DNA of 64,000 bases from Gammaproteobacteria bacterium 50_400_T64 (GTDB lineage: Bacteria > Pseudomonadota > Gammaproteobacteria > Pseudomonadales > Porticoccaceae), in assembly GCA_002162755.1 (NCBI GenBank), contig MAAS01000014.1:62001-126000 (forward strand), given 5' to 3'. The notes below the pieces were generated by a model. That model ran no database searches. It was not told the origin of the DNA and saw only the letters and a program-made list of their open reading frames with translations. The number at the start of each line of letters is the position of its first letter. The stretch's first letter is position 1. Position numbers and translations under genes: made by a program. Below, piece by piece: positions 45,658-55,220 of this stretch.

Positions 45658-46483
45658 AGAGGGCGGTTTTTGTATTGAGGATTTGCTCGAACTAATGCGC
45701 CGTTTGCGAAAACCCGAGACGGGCTGCCCGTGGGATATAAAGCAGGACTTCCAGAGTATCGTGCCCCACACTCTGGAAGAAACCTATGAGGTCATTGATG
45801 CTATTGAGCAAGGAGACTTCGCGCATTTACGTGAAGAGTTAGGGGATCTCCTCTTTCAGGTAGTATTTTATAGCCAGATGGCAAAAGAGCAGGGCCACTT
45901 TAATTTCGCTGAGATTATTGATTCGCTCACTGTCAAACTACTCAAAAGACATCCCCATGTGTTTCCAGACGGTACGCTAGAGAGTGAGCGAGAGCTCAAT
46001 CAGGCACCAGAACAGGCGGAAATTCGTAACACCTGGGAAAAGCTAAAGGCCAGAGACCGTACTGATAAAGGTGTACTAGGTCGTCTGGCTGATATTCCCC
46101 TTGCCTTGCCAGCATTAAGCCGCTCAGAAAAGCTGCAAAAACGAGCGTCGAACCATGGCTTCGACTGGCCAGATTACCCGCCTGTGCTAGATAAAATTGA
46201 TGAAGAACTTGCTGAATTACGTGAGGCTATTGATTTAAATAACGAGCAGCATATAGAAGAAGAGCTGGGTGATTTGATTTTTTCCTGCGTCAACCTGGGT
46301 CGCCACAGAGGCATCAACATGGAAGCTTGTTTACGACGGGCCAACAAGAAATTTGAAACGCGCTTCAGAGCAATGGAGGTACTTACTGATAGCAGTGGTG
46401 CTGATTTTGAGGCGTTAAGTCTAGAAGAAAAAAATGACCTGTGGTTACAAGTAAAGCGTAATGAAAAACCGCCAGCGTGCTAA
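45647..46483 (+). CDS. mazG: Nucleoside triphosphate pyrophosphohydrolase MazG
   Basis: 278 residues from the ATG at 45647, overlapping the relA end by 11 bases. Two MazG domains are present: CPWDIKQDFQSIVPHTLEET, EELGDLLFQVVFYSQMA in the first, and IDEELAELREAI, EEELGDLIFSCVNLGR in the second. It hydrolyses NTPs to NMPs and has been reported to lower ppGpp, consistent with linkage to relA. Confidence 0.97.
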   Translation: MAAKEGGFCIEDLLELMRRLRKPETGCPWDIKQDFQSIVPHTLEETYEVIDAIEQGDFAHLREELGDLLFQVVFYSQMAKEQGHFNFAEIIDSLTVKLLKRHPHVFPDGTLESERELNQAPEQAEIRNTWEKLKARDRTDKGVLGRLADIPLALPALSRSEKLQKRASNHGFDWPDYPPVLDKIDEELAELREAIDLNNEQHIEEELGDLIFSCVNLGRHRGINMEACLRRANKKFETRFRAMEVLTDSSGADFEALSLEEKNDLWLQVKRNEKPPAC

Positions 46484-46530
46484 CGGCTAACGACCATTTC
46501 TATGGCTTGTAGAAAAGCTCTATTCGGTGT

Positions 46531-46549
46531 AAGGTTCGGCCTTTTTTTT
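46531..46549 (+). terminator. Weak terminator after mazG
   Basis: AAGG-TTCGG-CCTT followed by a run of eight T. The stem is only 4-5 bp but the T-run is good. Confidence 0.4.
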
Positions 46550-46599
46550 GGTACCTTCAAAATCTTTATCGGCTCATAGAATATAACGTGCGCCGGTTA

Positions 46600-46633
46600 G
46601 GCAAAATACCGATGAATTACACTGTATTTTGCC
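46600..46633 (+). promoter_or_regulatory. Inverted repeat in the adk upstream region
   Basis: GGCAAAATA (46600-46608) and TATTTTGCC (46625-46633) form a perfect 9-bp inverted repeat with a 16-base gap, ending 33 bases before the adk start. There is no T-run. It may be an operator or an mRNA leader hairpin. Confidence 0.4.
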
Positions 46634-46666
46634 AACAGGTACTCGTCCTCAAACCGGAGATCATCA

Positions 46667-47320
46667 ATGCGTTTAATACTGCTAGGCCCACCCGGCGCTG
46701 GAAAAGGAACCCAGGCACAATTTATTTCTGAGAAATACGGAATCCCCCAAATTTCGACAGGCGATATGCTACGTGCTGCCGTTAAAGCCGGTACCGAACT
46801 GGGTTTAAAGGCAAAGGACATTATGGCTTCCGGCGGTCTTGTTTCCGACGAGCTGATTATTGACCTGGTTAAAGAACGTATTCAGCTGGCTGATTGTGTC
46901 AATGGTTTTCTATTTGACGGCTTTCCTCGCACCATTCCTCAAGCACAAGCCCTTGTCGACGCCGATATTGCAATCGATTCAGTGCTTGAAATTCATGTTG
47001 CCGACGATGAAATTGTATCGCGTTTAAGTGGTCGTCGAGTTCATGAAGGTTCGGGTCGAATTTATCATGTTGCGCATAACCCGCCCAAAAAAGAAGGTAT
47101 TGATGACCTTACCGGCGAAGCGTTGATTCAGCGTGTCGATGATTGTGAAGAGACCGTACGCAACCGGTTAAAAATTTATCACGAGCAAACCGAGCCTTTG
47201 GTTGCTTTCTATGAAGCACAGCTAGAACAAGGTGAGAAATCTGCACCAAACAATGCACGCATTGATGGTATTGGTGCACTGGATGACGTTCAGGCGCGAA
47301 TTACAGCCGCTCTTGCTTAA
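46667..47320 (+). CDS. adk: Adenylate kinase
   Basis: 217 residues. P-loop [10 protein letters not shown] (7-16), NMP-binding region [15 protein letters not shown], and the long LID domain ([14 protein letters not shown] to RVDD) without zinc cysteines, as in gammaproteobacteria. It interconverts AMP, ADP and ATP. CGGAGATC precedes the ATG. Monocistronic, with an inverted repeat upstream. Confidence 0.98.
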   Translation: MRLILLGPPGAGKGTQAQFISEKYGIPQISTGDMLRAAVKAGTELGLKAKDIMASGGLVSDELIIDLVKERIQLADCVNGFLFDGFPRTIPQAQALVDADIAIDSVLEIHVADDEIVSRLSGRRVHEGSGRIYHVAHNPPKKEGIDDLTGEALIQRVDDCEETVRNRLKIYHEQTEPLVAFYEAQLEQGEKSAPNNARIDGIGALDDVQARITAALA

Positions 47321-47397
47321 GGCCTTTGCCCCATCTTTAAATAACCCCTGGGTTTAGCTTTGCCGTCCATCGTTGTGCAGAGCTTTATATTAGTGAT

Positions 47398-47417
47398 GAC
47401 AGGGCAATCGCCCTGTC
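47398..47417 (+). other. Hairpin between adk and hemH
   Basis: GACAGGGC-AATC-GCCCTGTC is a perfect 8-bp stem with a 4-base loop, about 80 bases past adk. There is no following T-run, so it is an mRNA 3' or leader hairpin rather than a clear intrinsic terminator. Confidence 0.5.
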
Positions 47418-47475
47418 GATTACGAAGAAAGGTGCAAGCTAATGATGGGTTGGCACCACAACTTGGGGGTTAGCT

Positions 47476-48483
47476 TTGTCTGTTGAAAAAATTGGTGTCA
47501 TGTTAGTTAATCTCGGCACACCGGCAACTGCAAGTACACTCTCCGTCGCTCAATATTTACGTAAATTCCTTTCTGATCCTCGCGTGGTAGAAATACCCAG
47601 GCTGCTTTGGTGGTTTGTTCTCAATTTTCTTATCGTGCCTTTGCGCTCACAAAAGGTGAGTAGGAAGTACCGTTCTATCTGGCTCGACGATGGCTCGCCG
47701 CTCAAGGTTATAACTCAACGGCAGGTGGCCGCTTTGCAAGTCGCTTTCGATAATGAGTGCGGTGGAGGAGGGCTTTCAGGAAAAGAAAATAAGCGTCAGT
47801 TTATCTGTACTTATGCCATGACCTATGGTGACCAGGCTATTGCTACGATGGTGAGGGATTTACATGATCAGGGTGTAAGTAAAATTATTGTTCTACCTTT
47901 GTTCCCTCAGTATTCCGCTAGTACGACTGCGCCTGTTTATGATCAGCTTGCCGAGTTAGTGACGACGTGTCGTCATATCCCTGATATTAGCGTTGTTCAT
48001 CATTACTATAACTGCTCAAGCTATATTGATGCCCTTGCGGATTCAGTTCGCCAACACTGGGGGAAAAACGGGCAGGCAGAATGCTTATTAATGTCTTTCC
48101 ATGGCATACCTAAAAAATACGTAGAACAGGGCGACCCGTATTATGCTCAATGTTTAGAAACTGCACGCTCGCTGGCCGCTCGATTAAACTTATCTTCGCA
48201 GCAATGGGCTTTTAGTTTTCAATCACGCTTCGGGCGTCTGGAATGGGTAAAGCCCTATACGGATGTTGTATTGCAAAAATGGGGAGCTCGCGGGCTTTAT
48301 AGTGTTGATGTAATTTGTCCTGCTTTTTCTAGCGACTGCCTTGAAACACTAGAAGAAATTGATCAAGAAAATCGGCAATTATTTTTGCAAGCTGGAGGTA
48401 AAAACTTTTCGATGATCCCTTGTTTAAATGACTCCCCTTTACATATTCAGATGCTTAAAGAGCTCATTTACTCTCAATCGTAG
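47476..48483 (+). CDS. hemH: Ferrochelatase
   Basis: 335 residues from a TTG start with GGGGG upstream. GVMLVNLGTP begins the family; LPLFPQYSASTTAPVYD and the catalytic His in LMSFHGIPKKYVEQGDPY follow, with FQSRFGRLEWVKPYTD in the second half and VDVICPAFSSDCLETLEEI near the end. It inserts Fe(II) into protoporphyrin IX for haem, at the membrane. Confidence 0.96.
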   Translation: MSVEKIGVMLVNLGTPATASTLSVAQYLRKFLSDPRVVEIPRLLWWFVLNFLIVPLRSQKVSRKYRSIWLDDGSPLKVITQRQVAALQVAFDNECGGGGLSGKENKRQFICTYAMTYGDQAIATMVRDLHDQGVSKIIVLPLFPQYSASTTAPVYDQLAELVTTCRHIPDISVVHHYYNCSSYIDALADSVRQHWGKNGQAECLLMSFHGIPKKYVEQGDPYYAQCLETARSLAARLNLSSQQWAFSFQSRFGRLEWVKPYTDVVLQKWGARGLYSVDVICPAFSSDCLETLEEIDQENRQLFLQAGGKNFSMIPCLNDSPLHIQMLKELIYSQS

Positions 48484-48495
48484 ACCTTTGCACGA
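48483..48495. repeat. Solo end of the nrdAB MITE-like element
   Basis: GACCTTTGCACGA just after the hemH stop matches the terminal repeat of the element at 8791-8953. No matching second end was found in the following 240 bases, so this is either a fragment or chance. Confidence 0.35.
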
Positions 48496-48725
48496 TGGCA
48501 ATTCGCTAACCTGGTTGATGAAACCGTACTGTCAGCCTGAACCAACACCCCTTCTTTGTGTTATTTGTCTCAAAAAAAATAATAATTAAAAGTATAAGTC
48601 TCTATTGTCTTGTTTTAACGGGCATTTTGTGGACACCCTAAAGTTTATCAACTAAAATTCGCGCACTTGATAAACAATCAAGTTATTTAATTAATTGCTT
48701 TAAATTATTTTTCAGGAGCATTTAT

Positions 48726-49754
48726 ATGCCACGCCCTGCAAGCAAGAAGAAACCCGCAAAGACAGTAGTAAAAAGCACTGCACCAAGTGCCGGATCAGCT
48801 GCGGAAAAAGTATTGGAAAAAGCGCTGAAACAGCTGGATGCTCAAAGCGGGAAATTAAAAATTGCCAGGGATAAGCTTCGTCAAAAAAGAGCAAGTGTTG
48901 CTAAAAAGGCTACCGCGGCTAGCACTGCTGCTTTAGATAAAGCCTATGCAGCTGTCACAACACATTCTGTTTCGCTTTCTGAGCTAACGAATTCAGTTCG
49001 TTTGGCAAAGGCAGACGTTCGTATTGAGTCCGTTTTGAAAAAAACGCAGAATGCTCAAGAAGTAGCTCAGTTAAAACTAGAGAAAGCAGCGTTAGCAATG
49101 GCGGCAAAATCAGCCTCCGACTTAAAAGCGGCTGTTGAAAAGTTTGAGCAACGTTGGTTAAAGCAGCGTGAACAAGAAAATACCAAGAAGCTAAAACTGG
49201 TTACTGCGCGTTCACGCACTAAGGTTAAAGCTGTTGAGAAAAAAGCCATTACAGAGGCTTCTGCTATTCGTAAACGAGCCAAGTCGCTGAGTACCAAGCC
49301 CGTTGCCAAGCTAGGTCGGCCCGGTCGCCCTGCTGGCTCTGTCGTCAAAACGGAGACAAAGAGTACCGCTCCCAAGCGTAGAGGCCGTCCCGCTAAGGTC
49401 GTTGAAAAGACGGCAGTGAGTACCGAGCCTAAGCGTAGGGGGCGTCCCGCTAAAGTTGTTGGAAAAGTGGCAGCGAGTGCCGAGCCTAAGCGCAGGGGTC
49501 GTCCTGCTAAGGTTGTTGTAAAAGCAGCGGCAAGTACCGAACCTAAGCGAAGGGGTCGCCCACCAAAGGTGGTAGCTTCTCCTGCCAAGAAAGCGGCAAC
49601 AACTACAAGTGCCGATGCACCGGCAAGACGCGGACGTCCACCTAAGGCTAAAACGACAAGTAAAGCCAAACCAAGCGTTAAGAAAAGCACAGTCGCCAGT
49701 AAGGCTGGCGCACCCAAGAGACGTGGTCGTCCACCAAAGGCCGCAAACGCGTAA
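48726..49754 (+). CDS. AT-hook, histone H1/AlgP-like DNA-binding protein
   Basis: 342 residues. Residues about 20-190 are Ala/Lys/Glu-rich and predicted helical or coiled coil. The rest is a basic tail with about eight AT-hook cores (GRP within KRRGRPAK or RRGRPPK), including four consecutive 19-residue repeats (residues 213-288). This resembles AlgP and other eukaryotic-histone-H1-like bacterial proteins that bind AT-rich DNA or compact the nucleoid. The resemblance is architectural, so regulatory targets cannot be inferred. Single gene with a strong terminator. Confidence 0.8.
   Translation: MPRPASKKKPAKTVVKSTAPSAGSAAEKVLEKALKQLDAQSGKLKIARDKLRQKRASVAKKATAASTAALDKAYAAVTTHSVSLSELTNSVRLAKADVRIESVLKKTQNAQEVAQLKLEKAALAMAAKSASDLKAAVEKFEQRWLKQREQENTKKLKLVTARSRTKVKAVEKKAITEASAIRKRAKSLSTKPVAKLGRPGRPAGSVVKTETKSTAPKRRGRPAKVVEKTAVSTEPKRRGRPAKVVGKVAASAEPKRRGRPAKVVVKAAASTEPKRRGRPPKVVASPAKKAATTTSADAPARRGRPPKAKTTSKAKPSVKKSTVASKAGAPKRRGRPPKAANA
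49362..49589 (+). repeat. 57-bp tandem repeat, four units, within the AT-hook gene
   Basis: Units 49362-49418, 49419-49475, 49476-49532 and 49533-49589 each encode a 19-residue S-T/A-x-PKRRGRPAKVV-x5-type unit; the fourth diverges after GRPPKVV. The units keep the reading frame, so copy-number change would add or remove one AT-hook at a time. Confidence 0.85.
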
Positions 49755-49771
49755 GCTTTATTTTACGTTGA

Positions 49772-49802
49772 AAAAAATCCTCCTTTATTGGAGGATTTTT
49801 TT
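49772..49802. terminator. Rho-independent terminator after the AT-hook gene
   Basis: AAAAAATCCTCC-TTTATT-GGAGGATTTTTT: a perfect 12-bp inverted repeat with a T8-9 run, acting on the plus strand and potentially in both directions. Confidence 0.9.
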
Positions 49803-49927
49803 TGCATACCCTTTCTTCTGCAAGATAAATATTCGCCCGGCGATTTATAATCGATTAACAAACTTGTTAGTCTGATTGTTTTAATCACTGGGTCTCCTAA
49901 GGCCCTGGTTTTAAAAGTTAAATTATT

Positions 49928-50650
49928 ATGGCATCTATACTCTCAATCGATACGTCTGGAACCTGCTGCTCCGTTGCCTTAGGCATTAATAGTCAGCAGT
50001 TGATTCAACGAACAGATACACCCAGGGAGCATGTGCGTCTTGTATTACCGATGGTGGATGCACTTTTGGCTGAAGCTGGAATTAAACTTTCTACCCTGGA
50101 TGCCATAGCTTTTACCCATGGCCCGGGGTCTTTCACAGGCCTACGTATTGGTTTCGGCGTTGTACAAGGTTTGGCTTTCGGTGCTGATTTACCTGTTATT
50201 GCACTCTCCAGTCTTCAGGTGATGGCACAAAGAGCTATGCGTATACACAGCCTTGCGTGTGATAGCATCATTATTCCCGCTATTGATGCGCGTATGGGGG
50301 AGCTATATTGGGGGCTTTATAAACAGAGTAATGGCTTCGCCAGCCCCATGCTTCCCGATGCTTTATGCCCTCAGCAAGAGATGTCTTTACCCGTGCTAGA
50401 TAGACTCAAGGGCGATGTGACACTGATCGGTATCGGGGATGGTTGGCAGTATCAACCCGAGGTCTGCCACGAAGAGAGGGTGTTCAAATTAAGTGCCGTC
50501 CATCAGGGTATTGGGCCAGATGCGGAGGATATTCTTCCCCTTGCTGAGGAGACATTCAAGCAAGGAAAGGTACGCTCTATTGATGAAGTCGAACCCGTTT
50601 ACTTGCGTAATACGATTAGCTGGAAAAAACGTCAACGCTTACGATCATAG
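49928..50650 (+). CDS. tsaB: tRNA t6A biosynthesis protein TsaB
   Basis: 240 residues of the ASKHA fold. ILSIDTSGTCCSVAL at the start, FTHGPGSFTGLRIGFG as the signature, and IDARMGELYWGLY follow. TsaB partners TsaD and TsaE in making N6-threonylcarbamoyladenosine at tRNA position 37. GTTAAATTATT precedes the ATG with no strong ribosome-binding site. Confidence 0.96.
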   Translation: MASILSIDTSGTCCSVALGINSQQLIQRTDTPREHVRLVLPMVDALLAEAGIKLSTLDAIAFTHGPGSFTGLRIGFGVVQGLAFGADLPVIALSSLQVMAQRAMRIHSLACDSIIIPAIDARMGELYWGLYKQSNGFASPMLPDALCPQQEMSLPVLDRLKGDVTLIGIGDGWQYQPEVCHEERVFKLSAVHQGIGPDAEDILPLAEETFKQGKVRSIDEVEPVYLRNTISWKKRQRLRS

Positions 50651-50697
50651 GCGTTTTTATTCCTTGAATTCAGGACTTATTAATAACGGGTTTATGT

Positions 50698-51507
50698 ATG
50701 GAAACAATTCAGGTATTTGTATTAGCCATTATTCAGGGCTTGACGGAGTATTTGCCGATTTCGAGTTCTGCCCATTTGATTTTACCCTCGAAATTACTTG
50801 GCTGGTCTGATCAGGGACTAGCGTTTGATGTGGCGGTGCATATTGGCTCACTGCTGGCTGTATGCACTTATTTCCGCAAAGAGCTGCAAGTTATTTTTAC
50901 CAGTTGTTGGGCACAGCTCTTTCATGGCAAGGGAGATGAGCACAGTCGCCTGGGTTGGCTATTAATACTTGGCACTGTTCCCGTTGGTCTTGCGGGCCTG
51001 TTGTTTGACGATTTTATTGAGAATCACTTACGTTCGATTACAGTAATCGCCTTAACGACAATTATCTTTGGTTTATTACTCGGTTTTACCGATAAAAAAG
51101 GCTCCCACCAATTAACGATGGCACATATGAATTGGCGCTCGGCCATAATAATTGGACTGTCTCAGGCACTGGCATTAATACCGGGCACTTCTCGGTCTGG
51201 AATTACTATTACGGCAGCGCTGGCTCTTGGTTATGACCGTCAAAGTGCTGCGCGCTTTTCCTTCCTACTCGCTATTCCGGTAATTATTCTCAGTGGTGGG
51301 TACAAGGGACTGCAACTTGTCAGCGAGCCTAACACTGTAGCGTGGGGCGATATTTTTCTCGGTATCGGTCTTTCAGCAGCCACTGCATTTATCTGCATCC
51401 ACTTTTTTCTCGCCCTGGTTAATCGCATCGGCATGATGCCTTTTGTTTGGTATAGGCTTATCCTCGGTGGTTATTTATGTACTTTGTTAGTCAATGGGAC
51501 TAGTTAG
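50698..51507 (+). CDS. uppP: Undecaprenyl-diphosphatase UppP (BacA)
   Basis: 269 residues with about eight membrane helices. Catalytic motifs are EYLPISSSAHLIL near the N-terminus and PGTSRSGITITAAL in the middle. It dephosphorylates undecaprenyl diphosphate to recycle the lipid carrier for peptidoglycan and other envelope polymers. Confidence 0.97.
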   Translation: METIQVFVLAIIQGLTEYLPISSSAHLILPSKLLGWSDQGLAFDVAVHIGSLLAVCTYFRKELQVIFTSCWAQLFHGKGDEHSRLGWLLILGTVPVGLAGLLFDDFIENHLRSITVIALTTIIFGLLLGFTDKKGSHQLTMAHMNWRSAIIIGLSQALALIPGTSRSGITITAALALGYDRQSAARFSFLLAIPVIILSGGYKGLQLVSEPNTVAWGDIFLGIGLSAATAFICIHFFLALVNRIGMMPFVWYRLILGGYLCTLLVNGTS

Positions 51508-51540
51508 GCCATTGACTGTGTCAAAACGGGAGTCAGCATT

Positions 51541-52416
51541 GTGAATAAAAAAGTAGCCTTTCTTGGTCTCGGGGTGATGGGTTATCCCATGGCCGGTCAT
51601 TTATCCAATAAAGGATTTGATGTAACAGTCTATAACCGTACTGCTGCCCAGGCTTTACGCTGGGTTACTGAGTTCGGCGGCCAAATTGCCGCAACACCGG
51701 CACAGGCAGCCTCTGATGCAGACATCGTATTCGCCTGCGTAGGGCGGGATGATGATGTCCGCGAAATAACGACAGGGCATCAGGGTGCTTTTGAATCTTT
51801 ACGCCAGGGTGCGGTTTTTGTCGATCACACGACCACCTCTGCAGCTTTGGCCAGGGAGCTAGCAGAGGAATGTCACGATCAAGGTTTCAGCTTTATTGAT
51901 GCCCCCGTGTCAGGAGGCCAGCAAGGTGCAGAGAAGGGCTGCCTGACCGTTATGTGCGGTGGTGATGAACAGGTTTTTACCAAAGTAACACCTGTTATCG
52001 AAAGTTATGCACAAACAGTAAAGTTATTGGGCCCAGCAGGAAGCGGTCAACTGTGCAAAATGGTTAATCAAATCTGCATTGCAGGTTTGGTACAGGGTCT
52101 CGCTGAGGGGCTGCACTTCGCACAAGCCTCTGGACTTGATGCCGAACAAGTTATTGAGGTCATCTCCAAAGGTGCTGCACAATCCTGGCAAATGGAAAAC
52201 CGCCATAAAACAATGTTGAACAATGAATTTGAACATGGCTTTGCCGTCGACTGGATGCGAAAAGATCTCGACATTGTTTTACAGGAAGCCCTGCGTAACG
52301 GCTCCCAGTTGCCGGTAACGGCTTTGGTTGATGAATACTACGCCGAAATTCAGGCTGCTGGAGGAGGGCGTTGGGATACATCGAGTTTATTGACGCGTTT
52401 AAAGGTTAAAACGTAA
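51541..52416 (+). CDS. NAD(P)-dependent beta-hydroxyacid dehydrogenase (HIBADH/GarR family)
   Basis: 291 residues from a GTG. The dinucleotide motif is GLGVMG (9-14), the substrate motif is DAPVSGG (Ser124), and the catalytic Lys173 is in LCKMVNQI. The family includes 3-hydroxyisobutyrate, tartronate semialdehyde and succinic semialdehyde reductases. Without mmsA or glyoxylate genes nearby the substrate is uncertain. It stands between uppP and an aminopeptidase and shares no obvious pathway with either. Confidence 0.9.
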   Translation: MNKKVAFLGLGVMGYPMAGHLSNKGFDVTVYNRTAAQALRWVTEFGGQIAATPAQAASDADIVFACVGRDDDVREITTGHQGAFESLRQGAVFVDHTTTSAALARELAEECHDQGFSFIDAPVSGGQQGAEKGCLTVMCGGDEQVFTKVTPVIESYAQTVKLLGPAGSGQLCKMVNQICIAGLVQGLAEGLHFAQASGLDAEQVIEVISKGAAQSWQMENRHKTMLNNEFEHGFAVDWMRKDLDIVLQEALRNGSQLPVTALVDEYYAEIQAAGGGRWDTSSLLTRLKVKT

Positions 52417-52469
52417 TGCTTTTTATCCCTTCAAACATTTAACAATAAATAGACTTAGGTATCAGCACA

Positions 52470-53780
52470 GTGATAGATCAGGACATTTTCAATGACCGGC
52501 TATTAGCTTTTTTAAAAGCTAGCCCCACGCCTTTTCATGCCGTTAAGCAAATCGCTCAGCGCCTTGACGAAGCCGGATTCGAGTACCTTCCCGAACAGGA
52601 AGACTGGTCAATAGAATCCTATGGGCGCTATTACACCACCCGCAATGATTCGTCGATTATTGCCTTTACCGCCGGTGATTTTAGCCAGGGGATAGGTATG
52701 GTCGGTGCCCATACCGACAGCCCCTGTTTAATGGTTAAGCCCCAACCTGAAAAAGCCAAAAACTATTTGCAACTCGGTGTCGAAGTTTACGGTGGTGCTT
52801 TGCTAAACCCGTGGTTTGACCGGGATTTATCCCTGGCGGGGCGAGTGATCTATCGTGACAATAGCAGTTGCGAATTAAAACAAAGCTTGCTCGATTTTGG
52901 CCGAGCAATAGGGACTATTCCAAATTTGGCGATTCACCTCGACCGCGAAGCGAATAAAAATCGTACGGTTAATCCACAAACTGATATCCCGCCAATATTG
53001 TGTACCCTGCATGATCAACGCACCCAGGATTTTCGCCAGTTACTGGCTATAGAGTTATTAGCACAAAACCCACAGATTGGTGAAAATCCTGAAGCGATTA
53101 GCGTGCTCGATTATGAGCTTTGTTTTTACGATACACAGCCCCCGGCGATTATCGGCCTGCACAATGACTTTATAGCATCGGCTCGGCTCGATAATTTACT
53201 CAGCTGTTTTACCGGCCTACAGGCTCTGTTGTCTGCTGATGCCCCGCAGCCAAGTTTATTAGTTTGTACTGATCACGAGGAAGTGGGCAGTGCCTCGGCT
53301 TGCGGTGCCCAAGGGCCAATGTTGGCATCTGTACTTGAACGCTTGTTGCCCGATGTCGGTGAGCGCACCCGCTGCATTGCCCGCTCGTTAATGGTTTCAG
53401 TAGATAATGCCCACGGCATACATCCCAATTACGCCAGCAAGCACGATGCAAACCACGGCCCCCTGCTGAACGGTGGCCCGGTCATAAAGATTAACGCCAA
53501 TCAACGCTATGCCACCAACAGCGTTACGGCGGCGCTGTTTCGCGATTTATGCCAACAGGCGGATGTGCCCGTACAAAGTTTCGTTACCCGCACAGACCTC
53601 GGTTGTGGCAGTACCATTGGCCCTATTACGGCGAGCGAAATTGGTGTGCCAACCCTTGATGTCGGTGTGCCGACCTTTGCTATGCATTCAATTAGAGAGC
53701 TTGCTGGCAGCGATGATGCCTGGTCACTATTCAAAGTACTGAGCAAGCTTTATGAGCAGAGGCCGTCTCTTTGTGTTTAA
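52470..53780 (+). CDS. apeB: M18 family aminopeptidase (ApeB-like)
   Basis: 436 residues from a GTG. Metal-binding motifs: [12 protein letters not shown], then [20 protein letters not shown], and the loop [20 protein letters not shown], with [16 protein letters not shown] near the C-terminus. M18 enzymes are dodecameric, zinc or cobalt aspartyl/neutral aminopeptidases of the cytoplasm. Specificity cannot be read directly. Confidence 0.94.
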   Translation: MIDQDIFNDRLLAFLKASPTPFHAVKQIAQRLDEAGFEYLPEQEDWSIESYGRYYTTRNDSSIIAFTAGDFSQGIGMVGAHTDSPCLMVKPQPEKAKNYLQLGVEVYGGALLNPWFDRDLSLAGRVIYRDNSSCELKQSLLDFGRAIGTIPNLAIHLDREANKNRTVNPQTDIPPILCTLHDQRTQDFRQLLAIELLAQNPQIGENPEAISVLDYELCFYDTQPPAIIGLHNDFIASARLDNLLSCFTGLQALLSADAPQPSLLVCTDHEEVGSASACGAQGPMLASVLERLLPDVGERTRCIARSLMVSVDNAHGIHPNYASKHDANHGPLLNGGPVIKINANQRYATNSVTAALFRDLCQQADVPVQSFVTRTDLGCGSTIGPITASEIGVPTLDVGVPTFAMHSIRELAGSDDAWSLFKVLSKLYEQRPSLCV

Positions 53781-54052
53781 GGCAGTTCGGCCTTGCATAA
53801 AATAAGGAGAATAGCGTGCCATTTGACGCTAAGAGAGCTTAGCGAACGGGCAAATCTAGCTTTTCCATAGTAGGACAACTCGAAGTCCGACAGGCTCTTG
53901 GCATGCCCAACCGGACTCTTTCCCGGCAAACATCCATCTCTTTTTATAACCAGGCTCTATTGCTTTGTACTATTGCCATTTATTGCCCCCAATAGAGTAG
54001 TGCGGACGCTGCAATTTCGTTAAAATACGCCGTTTTTAAGCGACGTAATCCG

Positions 54053-55151
54053 ATGCTCGAAGTTAACCCCATCAGAAATACTCTGGCCGACCTGCAAGCG
54101 CGAACGGACGTGCTCCGGGGGTATCTTTGACTATGTCGAAAAGAAAGACCGCCTTACCGAAGTAGAGCTCGAACTTGCTGTCCCAGAAGTGTGGAATGAA
54201 CCTGCCCGAGCACAAGCTTTAGGTAAGGAACGCGCATCCCTTGAGTTAGTCGTTGAGACCATTGAATCTCTCGACAGTGGTGTCGCTGATAACAGCGAAC
54301 TGCTAGAAATGGCGGCTGAAGAAGACGACACTGAAACGCTAGCAGATGTTGAATCCGAAATTGCCCGCTTAACCGAACGCCTCGAAGTCCTCGAGTTTCG
54401 CCGTATGTTCTCCGGTGAAATGGATCCCAATAGCGCCTACCTTGATATCCAGGCCGGTTCCGGTGGCACCGAAGCCCAGGACTGGGCCGAAATGCTACTG
54501 CGTATGTATCTGCGCTGGGGTGACCAAAAGGGCTTTAAAGTCGAACTCATTGAAGCCTCTGCGGGTGATGTTGCCGGCATCAAAAGCGCGACTGTTCATT
54601 TTCAGGGTGACTATGCCTTTGGTTGGTTGCGCACCGAAACGGGTGTTCATCGCCTGGTACGTAAATCGCCTTTTGACTCCGGTAGTCGCCGCCACACCTC
54701 ATTTTCAGCCGTCTTTGTTTCCCCCGAAATTGACGATGATATTGAAATTGAAGTCAGTAAAAGCGACGTTCGTGAAGATACCTACCGCGCCAGTGGTGCC
54801 GGTGGCCAGCACGTGAACAAAACGGATTCGGCGGTACGCTTGACCCACCTGCCCACGGGCACGGTGGTGCAGTGTCAAAACCAGCGTTCGCAGCATCAAA
54901 ACCGAGACAACTGCTGGAAAATGCTCAAAGCGAAACTCTATGAACTTGAAGAATTACGTCGTAAAGAAAGCGCCCAGGTCGTTGAAGATAATAAATCTGA
55001 TATCGGCTGGGGCAGCCAAATTCGCTCCTATGTACTCGATGACTCGCGTATTAAAGATCTACGCACCAATGTCGAGACGCACAATACCCAGCAAATGCTC
55101 GATGGTGATCTCGATAAATTTATCGAAGCCAGCTTGAAGGCAGGGCTTTAA
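54053..55151 (+). CDS. prfB: Peptide chain release factor 2, with programmed +1 frameshift
   Basis: 365 residues, as in E. coli: 25 codons from the ATG at 54053, a +1 slip at CTT-TGA-C, then the second frame from 54129 to 55151. The shift site GGGGGTATCTTTGAC has the SD-like purine stretch three bases before CTT and the in-frame UGA at 54128-54130, so RF2 controls its own synthesis. The downstream frame has the UGA-recognising SPF tripeptide (KSPFDSG) and the catalytic GGQ ([14 protein letters not shown]). It precedes lysS, the conserved pair. Confidence 0.98.
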
Positions 55152-55220
55152 ACCTTCGTTTACAGTTATCGCCACTAACATTTAGTTTCAACACGTACTA
55201 TCAGACCCCGGAATATCCCC

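Noticed and set aside
49362-49589. Repeat array considered as CRISPR
   Set aside because: Units are contiguous, diverged and in frame within a protein gene, with no spacers and no cas genes.
49067-49717. 216-codon minus-strand frame with Leu/Ala-rich hydrophobic product
   Set aside because: It is the mirror of the Lys/Arg/Ala-rich AT-hook repeats; the apparent membrane character comes from reverse-complemented lysine and alanine codons.
53870-53930. Imperfect dyad (GTCCG / CGGAC) upstream of prfB
   Set aside because: Short arms with a long gap and no T-run; not distinguishable from chance.
54053-54130. prfB considered a frameshifted pseudogene
   Set aside because: The break coincides exactly with the known programmed frameshift signal and the joined protein has normal length and all motifs.
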